Shown here piece by piece: positions 19,595 through 27,833 of a stretch of 64,000 bases of DNA. Origin of the DNA: Xanthomonas sp. Leaf131 (lineage in GTDB: Bacteria; Pseudomonadota; Gammaproteobacteria; Xanthomonadales; Xanthomonadaceae); the NCBI RefSeq assembly GCF_001423495.1, contig NZ_LMOG01000019.1:94699-158698 (forward strand), read 5' to 3'. A model generated the notes under the pieces. That model had not been told where the DNA came from. It worked only from the letters and a program-made list of their open reading frames with translations, and ran no database searches. The position numbers and the translations under genes are program-made. Positions within the stretch are counted from its first letter, which is position 1, and each line of letters begins with the position of its first letter.

Positions 19595-21094
19595 TCAGTG
19601 GGACGCCAGTGAGGTTGCAGAGCCCGGTCCATACCGGCGCAAAAGCACGCCGGTGACGACGGCGCCGATCGACAGCGCTGCGGCAATCACGTAAAGCACG
19701 CTGATGTACGCCGCATCGTAAGCGCTGGCCGCAGCATGTGCCAGATCGCTGCGACCGCGCGCATCGGCCAACGCCAGCGCCTGCGATACGCCAGCGCGGG
19801 CGACCTCGCCGATGCCTGCCGGGATGTCCAGCCACGCGCTGTAGAGCGCAGCGACCAGGCTGCCGAGCAATGCGACCGCAAACAGGTTGCCGAATTCGTA
19901 AGAGACCTCTTCGACCGAGGAGGCCATGCCGGCGCGGTGGGCAGGCACATTGCCGATGATGGCACTGGAGGCCGCCGACATCGCCGCACCCGCGCCGATG
20001 CCTGCAATCAGCAGGCCGCTCACGATCCAGCTCATGCCATGCGCGAACCCTGCGGCAATGACCGCCACACCGATCGCGCCCAGCGCCAGGCCGCCGCTGA
20101 TCAACCGGCGCAGGCCGATCCTGTGCAGGTAGGCGCCCCCGAGCAGCGCACTCGGCAAGCTGCCGAGCGCCGCGGCGGAGACCAGCACGCCGGCGTCGAG
20201 CGGGCTGAATCCGGCGACGAGCTGGAAGCGCTGGGTGGTGAGCAATTGCAGGCCGCCGATGGCGAACATCGCAAACCCCGCCGCCAGCGTGCCGGAGAGA
20301 AAGGCCGGATTGCGGAAGATGGAGAACTCCAGCATCGGGTAGGGCAACTGCGCCTGACGGCGGACGAACAGCGCGGCAGAGACCACGGCAATGGCCAGCG
20401 CCATCGCTGCCTGCATCCATGATGGCGGTGCGTGGGCGATCGCCTTGATGGCGAACACCAGGCCGGACAGCGCACCCAGCGCCAGCAACGAGGACAGCAG
20501 ATCCCATTGCTTGGACAGGTCGTGCTGGCCGTGCGGGGCGAACACCAGCGTGCCGCACACCGCCAGCAGCACGACCGGTACGTTGATCAGGAACACCGAC
20601 CCCCACCAGAAGTGCTCCAGCAGCAGCCCGCCGATGATGGGGCCGAGCGCGCTGCCGACGATCGACAGGCAGCCCCAGATGGCGATGGCCAAGTTGCGCT
20701 CGCGCTCGTCTTCGAACGCGTGCCGGATCAGCGCCAGGGTGGCGGGCATCATCGCCGCCGCGCCGACCGCCAGCACACCGCGCGCGCCGATCAGCAGTTC
20801 GGCGGTGGGTGCGAACGCGGCCAGCAACGATGCGACACCGAAGATCGCCAGGCCAATCAGGAACATGCGGCGGTGACCGATGCGATCCCCGAGCGTGCCG
20901 GAGCCCAGCAGCAGGCCGGCCATCACCAGCGGATACGCGTTGATGACCCATAGCGCCTGCGCGGCAGAGGCGCCGAGTTCACGACTGAGCGTGGGCAAGG
21001 CCGTGTAAAGCACCGAATTGTCGAGGGTGATCAGCAGCAGGCCGCTGGCGACCGTCAGGAGCAGCAGCCAGCGGTTCGGCGTGGGTGAATGCAT
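19595..21094 (-). CDS. MFS multidrug exporter, DHA2 family (QacA/SmvA-like)
   Basis: A 499-residue major facilitator with 14 predicted membrane helices, the DHA2 topology. Family motifs are visible: LDNSVLYTALPTLSRELGAS (motif D1, about 24-43), the loop 2-3 motif GTLGDRIGHRRMF (about 65-78) and, in helix 5, GPIIGGLLLEHFWWGSVFLINVP (motif C and downstream). SmvA/QacA pumps export cationic biocides, dyes and bile-salt-like compounds using the proton gradient. The cotranscribed TetR gene follows after 4 nt. A near-perfect 28-nt dyad lies 28 bp upstream of the start. Confidence 0.92.
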   Translation of the reverse strand: MHSPTPNRWLLLLTVASGLLLITLDNSVLYTALPTLSRELGASAAQALWVINAYPLVMAGLLLGSGTLGDRIGHRRMFLIGLAIFGVASLLAAFAPTAELLIGARGVLAVGAAAMMPATLALIRHAFEDERERNLAIAIWGCLSIVGSALGPIIGGLLLEHFWWGSVFLINVPVVLLAVCGTLVFAPHGQHDLSKQWDLLSSLLALGALSGLVFAIKAIAHAPPSWMQAAMALAIAVVSAALFVRRQAQLPYPMLEFSIFRNPAFLSGTLAAGFAMFAIGGLQLLTTQRFQLVAGFSPLDAGVLVSAAALGSLPSALLGGAYLHRIGLRRLISGGLALGAIGVAVIAAGFAHGMSWIVSGLLIAGIGAGAAMSAASSAIIGNVPAHRAGMASSVEEVSYEFGNLFAVALLGSLVAALYSAWLDIPAGIGEVARAGVSQALALADARGRSDLAHAAASAYDAAYISVLYVIAAALSIGAVVTGVLLRRYGPGSATSLASH

Positions 21095-21121
21095 GACATC
21101 CCCTGCAGGTTGATCGGATCG

Positions 21122-21149
21122 TAACTATACATTACGTATTGTATAGTTA
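21122..21149. promoter_or_regulatory. 28-nt dyad operator, probably for the TetR at 19027
   Basis: The sequence TAACTATACA-n-TACGTA-n-TGTATAGTTA is symmetric at 26 of 28 positions; only the two n positions break the symmetry. It lies between the exporter (start 21094, minus) and the divergent gene at about 21204, and contains TATA-rich -10-like hexamers on both strands. Length and symmetry fit a QacR/SmvR-type TetR operator that could control both directions. The dyad is seen; the binding protein is inferred from the TetR gene in the same operon. Confidence 0.8.
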
Positions 21150-21203
21150 TTCCGGCAGGAGCTGCTGCCGCGTTGCACCAATTCAGCTAATCATGGAGTG
21201 CCG

Positions 21204-21315
21204 ATGTCGTCTGCCAAACAGTTCGTCCATAGCCCTTACGTGCCGTTCGACCCGAGCGTGCGTCTCTACAGCGCCGCCTTCGGGCATCTCAGCCCATGGG
21301 AATACGCGGGTGGAA
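21204..21315 (+). pseudogene. 5' end of the aminomethyltransferase-like gene, separated by a one-base frameshift
   Basis: An ATG at 21204 opens a frame coding SSAKQFVHSPYVPFDPSV and continuing to SPWEYAG at about 21310, a plausible native N-terminus. There the frame shifts: restoring one T next to T21311 (GGT-TGG instead of GGTGG) joins it exactly to the next frame, which reads WKRETLAWKEGVYLHGG. A single-base deletion, real or a sequencing error, therefore seems to split the gene. Without it the product would be about 446 residues. Confidence 0.65.
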
Positions 21316-22543
21316 ACGCGAGACGCTGGCCTGGAAAGAGGGCGTCTACCTGCATGGCGGATTGAATCCCGCATCGCCGTATCGTCTGTCGGGGCCGGGC
21401 GCTTTGGGCTTGTTGGCCGACGCCTGCATCAACGATTTCAGCAAGTTTTCGATCGGCGCTTCCAAGCATGCGGTCATGTGCAACGCGCACGGCAACGTGA
21501 TGTCCGATGGCATCGTGATGCGCCTGGCCGACGAGCAGTTCGTCGCGTTCTTTCTCAATCCGTACATCGACTACCTGGTGGCATCGGGGCGTTATGACGT
21601 GCGCGGTGAGGATCTGTCCGGACAGCTGTTTCTGTTTCAGGTCGCCGGTCCGAAATCCTTGGCCGTGCTGGAAAAAGTCACCGGCGAATCGTTGCGGGAT
21701 ATCGACTTCCTCTGGCACCGCCCCAGCCATATCCACCTCACCAACGGCGATCCACCTGCGCAGGTGCGGATCTTCCGACTCGGGGTAGCACGCACGCTGG
21801 CATATGAAGTGCACGGCCCGTTCGAGATGGCCCAACAGGTCTATCAGGCGATCGCCGACGCGGGCGAGGAATTCGGGCTCGAACGGCTCGGCCTGCAGGC
21901 GTACGGAATGAATCACACCGAAGGCGGATTCGCGCAGTCATTCATCCATTTTCTGCCCGCATGGACGCAGGATCCGGCGTTCATGGCCTACCTCGATGGG
22001 CGCTACGCATCGGCGTTTGACGGGCTGCCCGGCAGCGCGGGACCCGATGGCCCACTGCGCTACGCCAACCCGGTGGAGCTGGGCTGGGGGCACATGATCA
22101 CCTTCGATCATCGCTTCGTCGGCAGCGACGCGCTGCAGAACATCAAACGCGCGCCGCGGCGGAAAATGGTCACGCTGGAATGGTCACAAGACGATGTCGT
22201 GGCGTTGCTGGCTTCCCAGTACGCGCGCGGCAGCGATGGCCAGTTCATGCAGTTTCCGGCCAATCCGATCTGGGACGGAGAAAGCATGTCGCTGGTGGCG
22301 GCCGACGACGTGGTCGTGGGTGACACGCGTGTGGGAATCTCCAGCGGCCGCATCTTCAGCCACTACTACGGGGTGATGCTGTCGCTGGCCTTGCTGGAGA
22401 TCGACGTGGCCGAGATCGGGCGCCAGGTCGAGGTGGTCTGGGGCGATCCGGGTACCCATCAAAGGCGCATCCGTGCCACGGTGGCGCGCTATCCGTATCT
22501 CGATGTGCCCAAGAACCAGGACGTGGACGTTTCCAGGTTGTAG
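21296..22543 (+). CDS. Aminomethyltransferase-family protein (GcvT/LigM-like), frameshifted near its start
   Basis: The main open frame codes 415 residues of the glycine-cleavage T-protein/tetrahydrofolate O-demethylase fold. Visible family features are WKRETLAWKEGVYLH near the N-terminus, SGPGALGLLADACINDF (the L-x-G-x-D-A-L-like segment), and a C-terminal barrel domain (about 310-400, VGDTRVGISSGRIFSHYYGVMLSLALLEI). LigM/DesA-like members demethylate vanillate or syringate onto tetrahydrofolate; this gene is related but its substrate is unknown. The ATG at 21296 lies inside the conserved region, so the natural start is probably 21204 in another frame. It is divergent from the exporter and may share its operator. 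Confidence 0.8.
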   Translation: MGIRGWKRETLAWKEGVYLHGGLNPASPYRLSGPGALGLLADACINDFSKFSIGASKHAVMCNAHGNVMSDGIVMRLADEQFVAFFLNPYIDYLVASGRYDVRGEDLSGQLFLFQVAGPKSLAVLEKVTGESLRDIDFLWHRPSHIHLTNGDPPAQVRIFRLGVARTLAYEVHGPFEMAQQVYQAIADAGEEFGLERLGLQAYGMNHTEGGFAQSFIHFLPAWTQDPAFMAYLDGRYASAFDGLPGSAGPDGPLRYANPVELGWGHMITFDHRFVGSDALQNIKRAPRRKMVTLEWSQDDVVALLASQYARGSDGQFMQFPANPIWDGESMSLVAADDVVVGDTRVGISSGRIFSHYYGVMLSLALLEIDVAEIGRQVEVVWGDPGTHQRRIRATVARYPYLDVPKNQDVDVSRL

Positions 22544-22654
22544 GCCGGCAACCATGTAGTGCCTAGGGAGGCAGCGACGCAACTGTGCGGTGGCGCGTAT
22601 GCGACGGCACTAACGCAATCGCTTCGCTGGCGGCTGCCGGAGTGCTGTCGTCAC

Positions 22655-22750
22655 TCAACGCAGCGTTGGCGACTCCCACGGCGGTATCGCGCCCAAACGC
22701 TCCAGCAGAAAATCCACAAACGCACGCACCCGCAGCGGTTGCAGCCCGCC
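22655..22750 (-). pseudogene. C-terminal relic of a LysR-family gene
   Basis: Read on the minus strand, 22655-22750 gives QARALLGGLQPLRVRAFVDF and then LLERLGAI to a TGA at 22655-22657. This is the characteristic C-terminus of LysR regulators (PLRVRAFVDFL). Upstream the frame gives no LysR-like sequence and has no start. The 22544-22924 interval otherwise holds no recognisable gene, so it is best explained as the debris of a deleted LysR gene. Confidence 0.6.
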
Positions 22751-22924
22751 GAGCAACGCACGCGCCTGGATGCGGTGAGTGCGGTGGAGCCGCCGTACCG
22801 GTACTACCCGTATTGGCGCGTGCAGTTTGCAGAGAGCGGCCCGCTGCCGGTGTAGCAGCGGGCTGCGCCATTGGATACGCTGCAGCCCAATGGCAACTGC
22901 GTGGCGTGCATCACCGCAGCGGCC

Positions 22925-23521
22925 TTACAACGGACGTGCCGCGCGCGGAATCACTTCGGGCTTGATCGCTCCCACGCCTTTGCTGCCCTGCAACTGTGTG
23001 CAGTTGTCCAATGCGGTGGCCACGGAGTCGTAGCTGATCATCGCGCTGCCATCGATGGCCGATGCATAGACGAGCGAGCCGCCAGTGCGCGTTGCCAATG
23101 CACGCGCGACCGCAGGCGTGGTGTCGAACAATTTGATCGAGGCGCCAAGCAGTGCCAGCTGGCCGCTGCGCGTTTCCAGCGCCGCGACGGCGGTTGCCGG
23201 CTGTTGTGCGCGGGTGGCGCGCGCTGCGCTGCGCGCGCCACCCGCGCTGTCGAGATAGACGGCGTAGCGATCGAAACGCGCAACGGGTGCCTCCGCAGTG
23301 GTTTGCGTGCTCTGGAGCGACTGTGTGCTGGCAGCAGCATCGGCTGCGTCAGCGACGCGTACCACCGCACCAGGGATCAGGCGGAAGCTGGCGTGGCCCA
23401 CCACAACGGTTGGCCCGGTCGCGGCAGCGCGCAGACGTGCGATGTCGATCACTTGTGCCGATGCGGGAGCGCAAAGGCTGGCTGCAAGGGCGCCCAGCAG
23501 GGCGATCAGAGATGTCTTCAT
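22925..23521 (-). CDS. Secreted companion protein of the upstream S8 protease (copy 1)
   Basis: A 198-residue exported protein: signal peptide about residues 1-23 (MKTSLIALLGALAASLCAPASA). The C-terminal part, TGGSLVYASAIDGSAMISYD and onward to LQGSKGVG, is clearly homologous to the protein at 25445-26056 (GGSIAYASTVDGSAVISYAS ... LQGSSGIA), while the middle diverges. It starts one base after the stop of the S8 protease gene, and the second copy has exactly the same junction. Aeromonas kexin-like ASP needs ORF2, a secreted chaperone encoded directly downstream; by position, size and secretion this protein could play that part. I see no sequence proof of homology to ORF2. Confidence 0.75.
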   Translation of the reverse strand: MKTSLIALLGALAASLCAPASAQVIDIARLRAAATGPTVVVGHASFRLIPGAVVRVADAADAAASTQSLQSTQTTAEAPVARFDRYAVYLDSAGGARSAARATRAQQPATAVAALETRSGQLALLGASIKLFDTTPAVARALATRTGGSLVYASAIDGSAMISYDSVATALDNCTQLQGSKGVGAIKPEVIPRAARPL

Positions 23522-23522
23522 G

Positions 23523-25352
23523 TCAGTGGCCCACCGCGCGCATTTCGAATTCCTCGAGTTGTTCCTTACCGTTGCTTGCGAGCATGTCGTCGACCTCCAG
23601 CGTCCAGCGCCCGGCCGAGGACTCGTCCAGGAAGGCATTGCTTGAGGTCAGGAACACCACCAGTCCCTCATCGCTCTTGTCGAGCGTAGAAAATGGTGTC
23701 ATCAGGGTGCTACGGGTGCCGCTGGGCGAAACCAAGACCGCGCGTAGGTTGCGGGGATCCTTGTGCGTGCTTGAGAAGTACAGTTGCACGCCCTCCACCT
23801 TGAACCGTTGGCTGACGTCGATCGCCAACCTTGCGGGCGACCCGGCACCGCCGATGGTGCTGCTGTTCCCAGCGTAGGACTGCCATTCGGTGTCTTTCAT
23901 TGCAGGCAGCGATGTGAACTGCACCGCGCGTTCTACTGCCGCAGCCGCATCGACCAGGCCGAACCCGTACCAGTTGCTGAAACGGTGGCCGGCCGCGTTG
24001 GTGATCCAGCCAGGTTCGATCACACTGCCGTTGTAGAGCACCTTCGGTTGTTTGGGATCGACCTGCACTGCGGTGGTCGCCAGGAGGTACTTGACGTCGC
24101 GCAGCGTCAGTTGCGGGTTGGCGCTCAGCATCAACGCCGCCACGCCCGCCACGGTGGGCGCGGAGGCAGAGGTGCCGTTCATGCGTGCGGTGTAATTGCA
24201 CGACGCATCGATCTTGGAGCTGCTGGTATCCAGCGCGTTTTGTGGCGCACGTGTGCGGTCACGGTTATTGCCTGCTTTACACCCGCTCAAATCGGTCGTA
24301 ACAATCGCCGGTGAATAAAAAGGCTGCGGCCCCGCTGCAGTGAGCAGACCATACGACTCCTTGAACGTCTCCGGACGCGGATCGAATCTGCGTTGGAATC
24401 CAAACTCGCCAGAGAGTCCGGACACCCACAATGCAGAGCCGGGCGATGAGTAGCTGGCGCGCACGCCGTTGGCGTTGACTGCGCCGACCACGATCATGGT
24501 CGTCAGGCTGTTGATGTTGTCGATGTTCGCACTGCTGCAGGCGACGCCAAGCTGTCGGGTCTGGTCGCTGCAGCGATCGATCAGCTTGCCCTGTGCATCC
24601 ACATCGATCAGCGTGTTGAAATCGTTGCCTGCCGATTTGACGTAGATGCCGCCCTTGCCGCCGCGCTGGGCCCGCATCAGCCTCTCCAGAGAGCGTTGTT
24701 CGTCGAGGTCGCTGAATTGATACACCGCTGCCGAGACGCCGAAGCTGTTGTTGAATACATCCATTGCGCGGGCTTCCGGCCCGTCGCCCCACGAGTAGCG
24801 GTTGTTGACGTACTGGATGCTGCCATCGGTGGTGTCACCAGCGTTGAAACCGGCCAGCTTCGCTTCCGGTGCAATGCCGCGCCCGCCGATCCCGTTCCAT
24901 CCACGCGCAGCGATGATGCCTGCCACGGCGGTGCCATGATCGCCGTCGATGTCATCCGCTCGCGGCGTGGGATCGTTGGAGCCGTTCAAGAAATTGTGCG
25001 AACCGTTGGGCAGGATGTTGTCGACCAGGTCCGGGTGCGCAATCTCCAGGCCGTTATCGATCACCGCAACGTTGACGCCCGCGCCGCGGATGCCCTGCGC
25101 GTGCAGGATGTCCACGTCCAGGTCCACGCCGGGCAGTGGGCGTCCGTCGCCGAACACCGGCTGCCCTTGATTGAGCAGATGCCATTGGTAGCGGAACAGC
25201 GGGTCGTCGCCTTGCTGTGTCTTGTGCTTGCTCGTTGCGGCGACACCGCGCTGCGCGACAACGTCGACAGCACTGGCAGCACCAGCGCATAAGCACAGTG
25301 CCAGCAGCGCGGCAGAAGACAGCGCGGAGCGCTGCGAAGAAGAAATCATCAT
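23523..25352 (-). CDS. Secreted kexin-like S8 serine protease with P domain (copy 1)
   Basis: A 609-residue exported subtilase. Signal peptide about 1-28; no I9 propeptide is seen, because the catalytic domain begins already at about residue 50 (DPLFRYQWHLLNQGQP). The triad is Asp99 (VAVIDNGLEIAHPDL), His139 (GDHGTAVAGIIAARG) and Ser395 (MNGTSASAPTVAGVAALML), with the oxyanion Asn243 (KSAGNDF). A proprotein convertase P domain covers about 480-605 (VEGVQLYFSSTHKDPRNLRAVLVSPSGTRSTL ... RWTLEVDD). It degrades or processes proteins outside the cytoplasm. It is tightly linked to the companion protein gene and paralogous to 26058-27833. Confidence 0.93.
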   Translation of the reverse strand: MMISSSQRSALSSAALLALCLCAGAASAVDVVAQRGVAATSKHKTQQGDDPLFRYQWHLLNQGQPVFGDGRPLPGVDLDVDILHAQGIRGAGVNVAVIDNGLEIAHPDLVDNILPNGSHNFLNGSNDPTPRADDIDGDHGTAVAGIIAARGWNGIGGRGIAPEAKLAGFNAGDTTDGSIQYVNNRYSWGDGPEARAMDVFNNSFGVSAAVYQFSDLDEQRSLERLMRAQRGGKGGIYVKSAGNDFNTLIDVDAQGKLIDRCSDQTRQLGVACSSANIDNINSLTTMIVVGAVNANGVRASYSSPGSALWVSGLSGEFGFQRRFDPRPETFKESYGLLTAAGPQPFYSPAIVTTDLSGCKAGNNRDRTRAPQNALDTSSSKIDASCNYTARMNGTSASAPTVAGVAALMLSANPQLTLRDVKYLLATTAVQVDPKQPKVLYNGSVIEPGWITNAAGHRFSNWYGFGLVDAAAAVERAVQFTSLPAMKDTEWQSYAGNSSTIGGAGSPARLAIDVSQRFKVEGVQLYFSSTHKDPRNLRAVLVSPSGTRSTLMTPFSTLDKSDEGLVVFLTSSNAFLDESSAGRWTLEVDDMLASNGKEQLEEFEMRAVGH

Positions 25353-25413
25353 GACGTCTCGTCAAAAAGAGAAACTGCGGAGATGGAGCCAGTGAGGGCG
25401 CCCCAGATGCAAA

Positions 25414-25437
25414 GGCCGCAAGCGTGTGCCTGCGGCC
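25414..25437 (-). terminator. Hairpin downstream of companion gene copy 2
   Basis: GGCCGCA at 25414-25420 pairs with TGCGGCC at 25431-25437, 7 nt past the stop of the minus-strand gene. On that strand the stem is followed by TTTG. The short T run makes it a weak candidate for an intrinsic terminator. Confidence 0.5.
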
Positions 25438-25444
25438 GGTTAAC

Positions 25445-26056
25445 TCACATCGGTTGCATGACCGCCTGCATCACCACCAGCGATGCCTGTGCGATGCCGC
25501 TGCTGCCTTGCAGTTGGGCTGCTGCGCGTTGTGCCTGCTCGATCGAGGCGTAGCTGATCACTGCGCTGCCATCTACGGTTGAGGCGTAGGCAATGCTCCC
25601 ACCGGTGCCCCCGGCCAGCGCGGTCGCCGTGGCAGGCGTGGTGCCAGTCAGCTTCACCTGTGGCCTGACCAGCACAACCCGGTCGGTCCGCTCGTTCAGC
25701 GCAGCGGCGAGCGTGCGCTCGGGCGTGGCCGCTTGCTTGCGCGCCGCGCTGGCAGGCGGGTCAAGCACCACCAGGAAGCCGCCAATGCGTGCAACTACCT
25801 TGCCGCCGGGCGACGGCATGGCAGAACCCGTACGCGCGACGCCGGCAGGTCCCACTGCGCGTTTGGCATCGACAGCGGATGTCTTTTGCGCGACAACCGT
25901 GGCAGGCAACATGCGGAACGTTTCCGTTCCGGAGCGGAAGCGTACGCCAGTGGCCGCCGCCTCCAACACCTGGGGATCCGCCGATTGCGCTGCCTGCGCC
26001 ACGCCGCTTGCAACGCCGCAGCTCATCAACAAGGAAACAACAAGAGCGATCTTCAT
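25445..26056 (-). CDS. Secreted companion protein of the upstream S8 protease (copy 2)
   Basis: A 203-residue exported protein with a signal peptide (about 1-22, MKIALVVSLLMSCGVASGVAQA). The region from about 120 on (LTGTTPATATALAGGTGGSI to SYASIEQAQ and LQGSSGIAQ) is homologous to the copy at 22925-23521; the N-terminal half is much less conserved. It starts one base after the stop of the protease gene 26058-27833. As with copy 1, a role as a specific external chaperone or inhibitor of its protease is inferred from the conserved pairing. No other domain is recognised. Confidence 0.75.
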   Translation of the reverse strand: MKIALVVSLLMSCGVASGVAQAAQSADPQVLEAAATGVRFRSGTETFRMLPATVVAQKTSAVDAKRAVGPAGVARTGSAMPSPGGKVVARIGGFLVVLDPPASAARKQAATPERTLAAALNERTDRVVLVRPQVKLTGTTPATATALAGGTGGSIAYASTVDGSAVISYASIEQAQRAAAQLQGSSGIAQASLVVMQAVMQPM

Positions 26057-26057
26057 G

Positions 26058-27833
26058 TCAGTGCCCCACGATGCGAAGATTGAATGCCTTGAGCGCGGCG
26101 GTCTTGCCGGGGTCGCTCATGTCGGTGACTTCCAGTGTCCAGATGCCGCGCGAGGTCTCGTCCAGAAAGGCATTGCTGGAGGTGATGTCGATGTAGAAGC
26201 CGGTCTTGGCATAGGCCGCCGGGTCCAAGACCGAGAACGGCGTGGCCACCACACTGCGGGTGCCACTGGGCGAGACGAGCACCACGCGCAGATTGCTCGG
26301 CGTCAGATGCGCCGAGCGTAGCGATAACTGCACCGCTTCGATCTTCATCGCCTGCTTGATGCGGATGCGCAGCGTGCCGGGTCGTGCCGGCCCGCCGATC
26401 TGGCTGGGCGCATTGGTGGAGGCGACCCATTGTGTATCGCGCACCGGCGGCAGCGGCGTGAAGTAGCTCGCCTTGTAGAACGCTGCTGCGCCATCGGCCA
26501 GGCCGAAACCGTACCAATTGCTGAAACGATGTCCGGCCGCATTGGTGATCCAGCCCGGGTCGATCACGCTGCCCTGGTAGACCGCGCGCGGCTGCCAGGG
26601 ATCGATCTGGCGTGCGGTGGTGGCCAGGATGTATTTGACGTCGCGCGCACTCAGATTGGGGTTGGCATTCAATATCAGCGCCGCAACGCCGGAAACCGTT
26701 GGAGCCGCTGCGGAGGTGCCATTCATGATCGCGTTGTAGTTGCACGATCCATCGATCTTGGAGGCGCTGGTGTCCAATGCGTTGATGGGGTCAAAGCCAT
26801 CGGAGTTGAAACCTGCAGAACAACCGGTCAGGTCGGTGGTGACAATTGCCGGCGCGTAAACATTGGGATCGGTGATGCCTGGTGCAAATTTGCGCTGGTA
26901 CCCGTATTCGCCGCCGATGCCGGAGACCCACAGCGCCGAGCCGGACGAGGAATACGACGAACGCACCCCCTTCGCATTGACGCTGCCGACCACGATGGTC
27001 TCGACCAGGTTGCTGAGCGGGTCGACGTTGGCCAGGGAGCAGCCGACATTCAATGCGCGCGTCGTCGCGTTGCACAGATCGATGCTGTTGCCTGCCTCAT
27101 CGCTGCCGAGCAGGTCTCCGAAGCTGTTGCCTGCCGACTTGACGTAGATACCGCCAAGACCGCCGCGGGTCGAACGCATCAATGCTTCCCAGGAGCGCTG
27201 TTCCTCCGCAGAAAGATCGATGTAGAACGGTACGGCCGAGCCCCAGCTGTTGTTAAACACATCAATGTTGCGCGCCTCCGGGCCATCGCCCCACGCATAA
27301 CGCACGCTTGCATCGGTGTTGGACGAATCGCGCGCCAGGAAGTCGAATCCTGCCAGCAGGACTTCCGGGGCCACCCCGCGCCCACCGCGACCGTTCCAGC
27401 CGACCGCACCGATGATGCCGGCCACGGAGGTCCCATGCGCATTGCCCGGGTTGATCGGCGTGGTGTCGTGCGATCCATCGCCGAAGTTGTGGGAGCCGTT
27501 AGGCAGAATATTGTCGGACAGATCTTCGTGACCCAATTCCAGTCCGTCGTCCACCACGCCGACCCGCACCCCGCGGCCGCGGATACTCAAGGAATGCAGG
27601 ATGTCCACATCCATATCGACGCCGGGCACGGGGCGGCTGTCGCCGATCACCGCCTGCCCCTGATTGGAAAGATGCCACTGGTAGCGCAGCAGTGGATCGC
27701 CTGCCTTGGCCTTGGCGCTGGCAGTGGTGGTGGCAGCGGTCACCGGTGTTTCGGCCAGTGCCGACAGTGGCACGCTTGTGATCAGGGCAGCACCGATCAA
27801 CAGCGCGAGAGATCGCCTGCGAAAAGAGTTCAT
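26058..27833 (-). CDS. Secreted kexin-like S8 serine protease with P domain (copy 2)
   Basis: A 591-residue exported subtilase, paralogous to 23523-25352 over its full length. Signal peptide about 1-27. The triad is Asp95 (VGVVDDGLELGHEDL), His133 (NAHGTSVAGIIGAVG) and Ser374 (MNGTSAAAPTVSGVAALIL). The P domain is at about 465-590 (IEAVQLSLRSAHLTPSNLRV ... IWTLEVTDM). Like copy 1 it has no propeptide domain, only about 20 residues between the signal peptide and the catalytic domain. The gene order protease then companion repeats exactly, so the two-gene unit was duplicated and has since diverged. Confidence 0.93.
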   Translation of the reverse strand: MNSFRRRSLALLIGAALITSVPLSALAETPVTAATTTASAKAKAGDPLLRYQWHLSNQGQAVIGDSRPVPGVDMDVDILHSLSIRGRGVRVGVVDDGLELGHEDLSDNILPNGSHNFGDGSHDTTPINPGNAHGTSVAGIIGAVGWNGRGGRGVAPEVLLAGFDFLARDSSNTDASVRYAWGDGPEARNIDVFNNSWGSAVPFYIDLSAEEQRSWEALMRSTRGGLGGIYVKSAGNSFGDLLGSDEAGNSIDLCNATTRALNVGCSLANVDPLSNLVETIVVGSVNAKGVRSSYSSSGSALWVSGIGGEYGYQRKFAPGITDPNVYAPAIVTTDLTGCSAGFNSDGFDPINALDTSASKIDGSCNYNAIMNGTSAAAPTVSGVAALILNANPNLSARDVKYILATTARQIDPWQPRAVYQGSVIDPGWITNAAGHRFSNWYGFGLADGAAAFYKASYFTPLPPVRDTQWVASTNAPSQIGGPARPGTLRIRIKQAMKIEAVQLSLRSAHLTPSNLRVVLVSPSGTRSVVATPFSVLDPAAYAKTGFYIDITSSNAFLDETSRGIWTLEVTDMSDPGKTAALKAFNLRIVGH

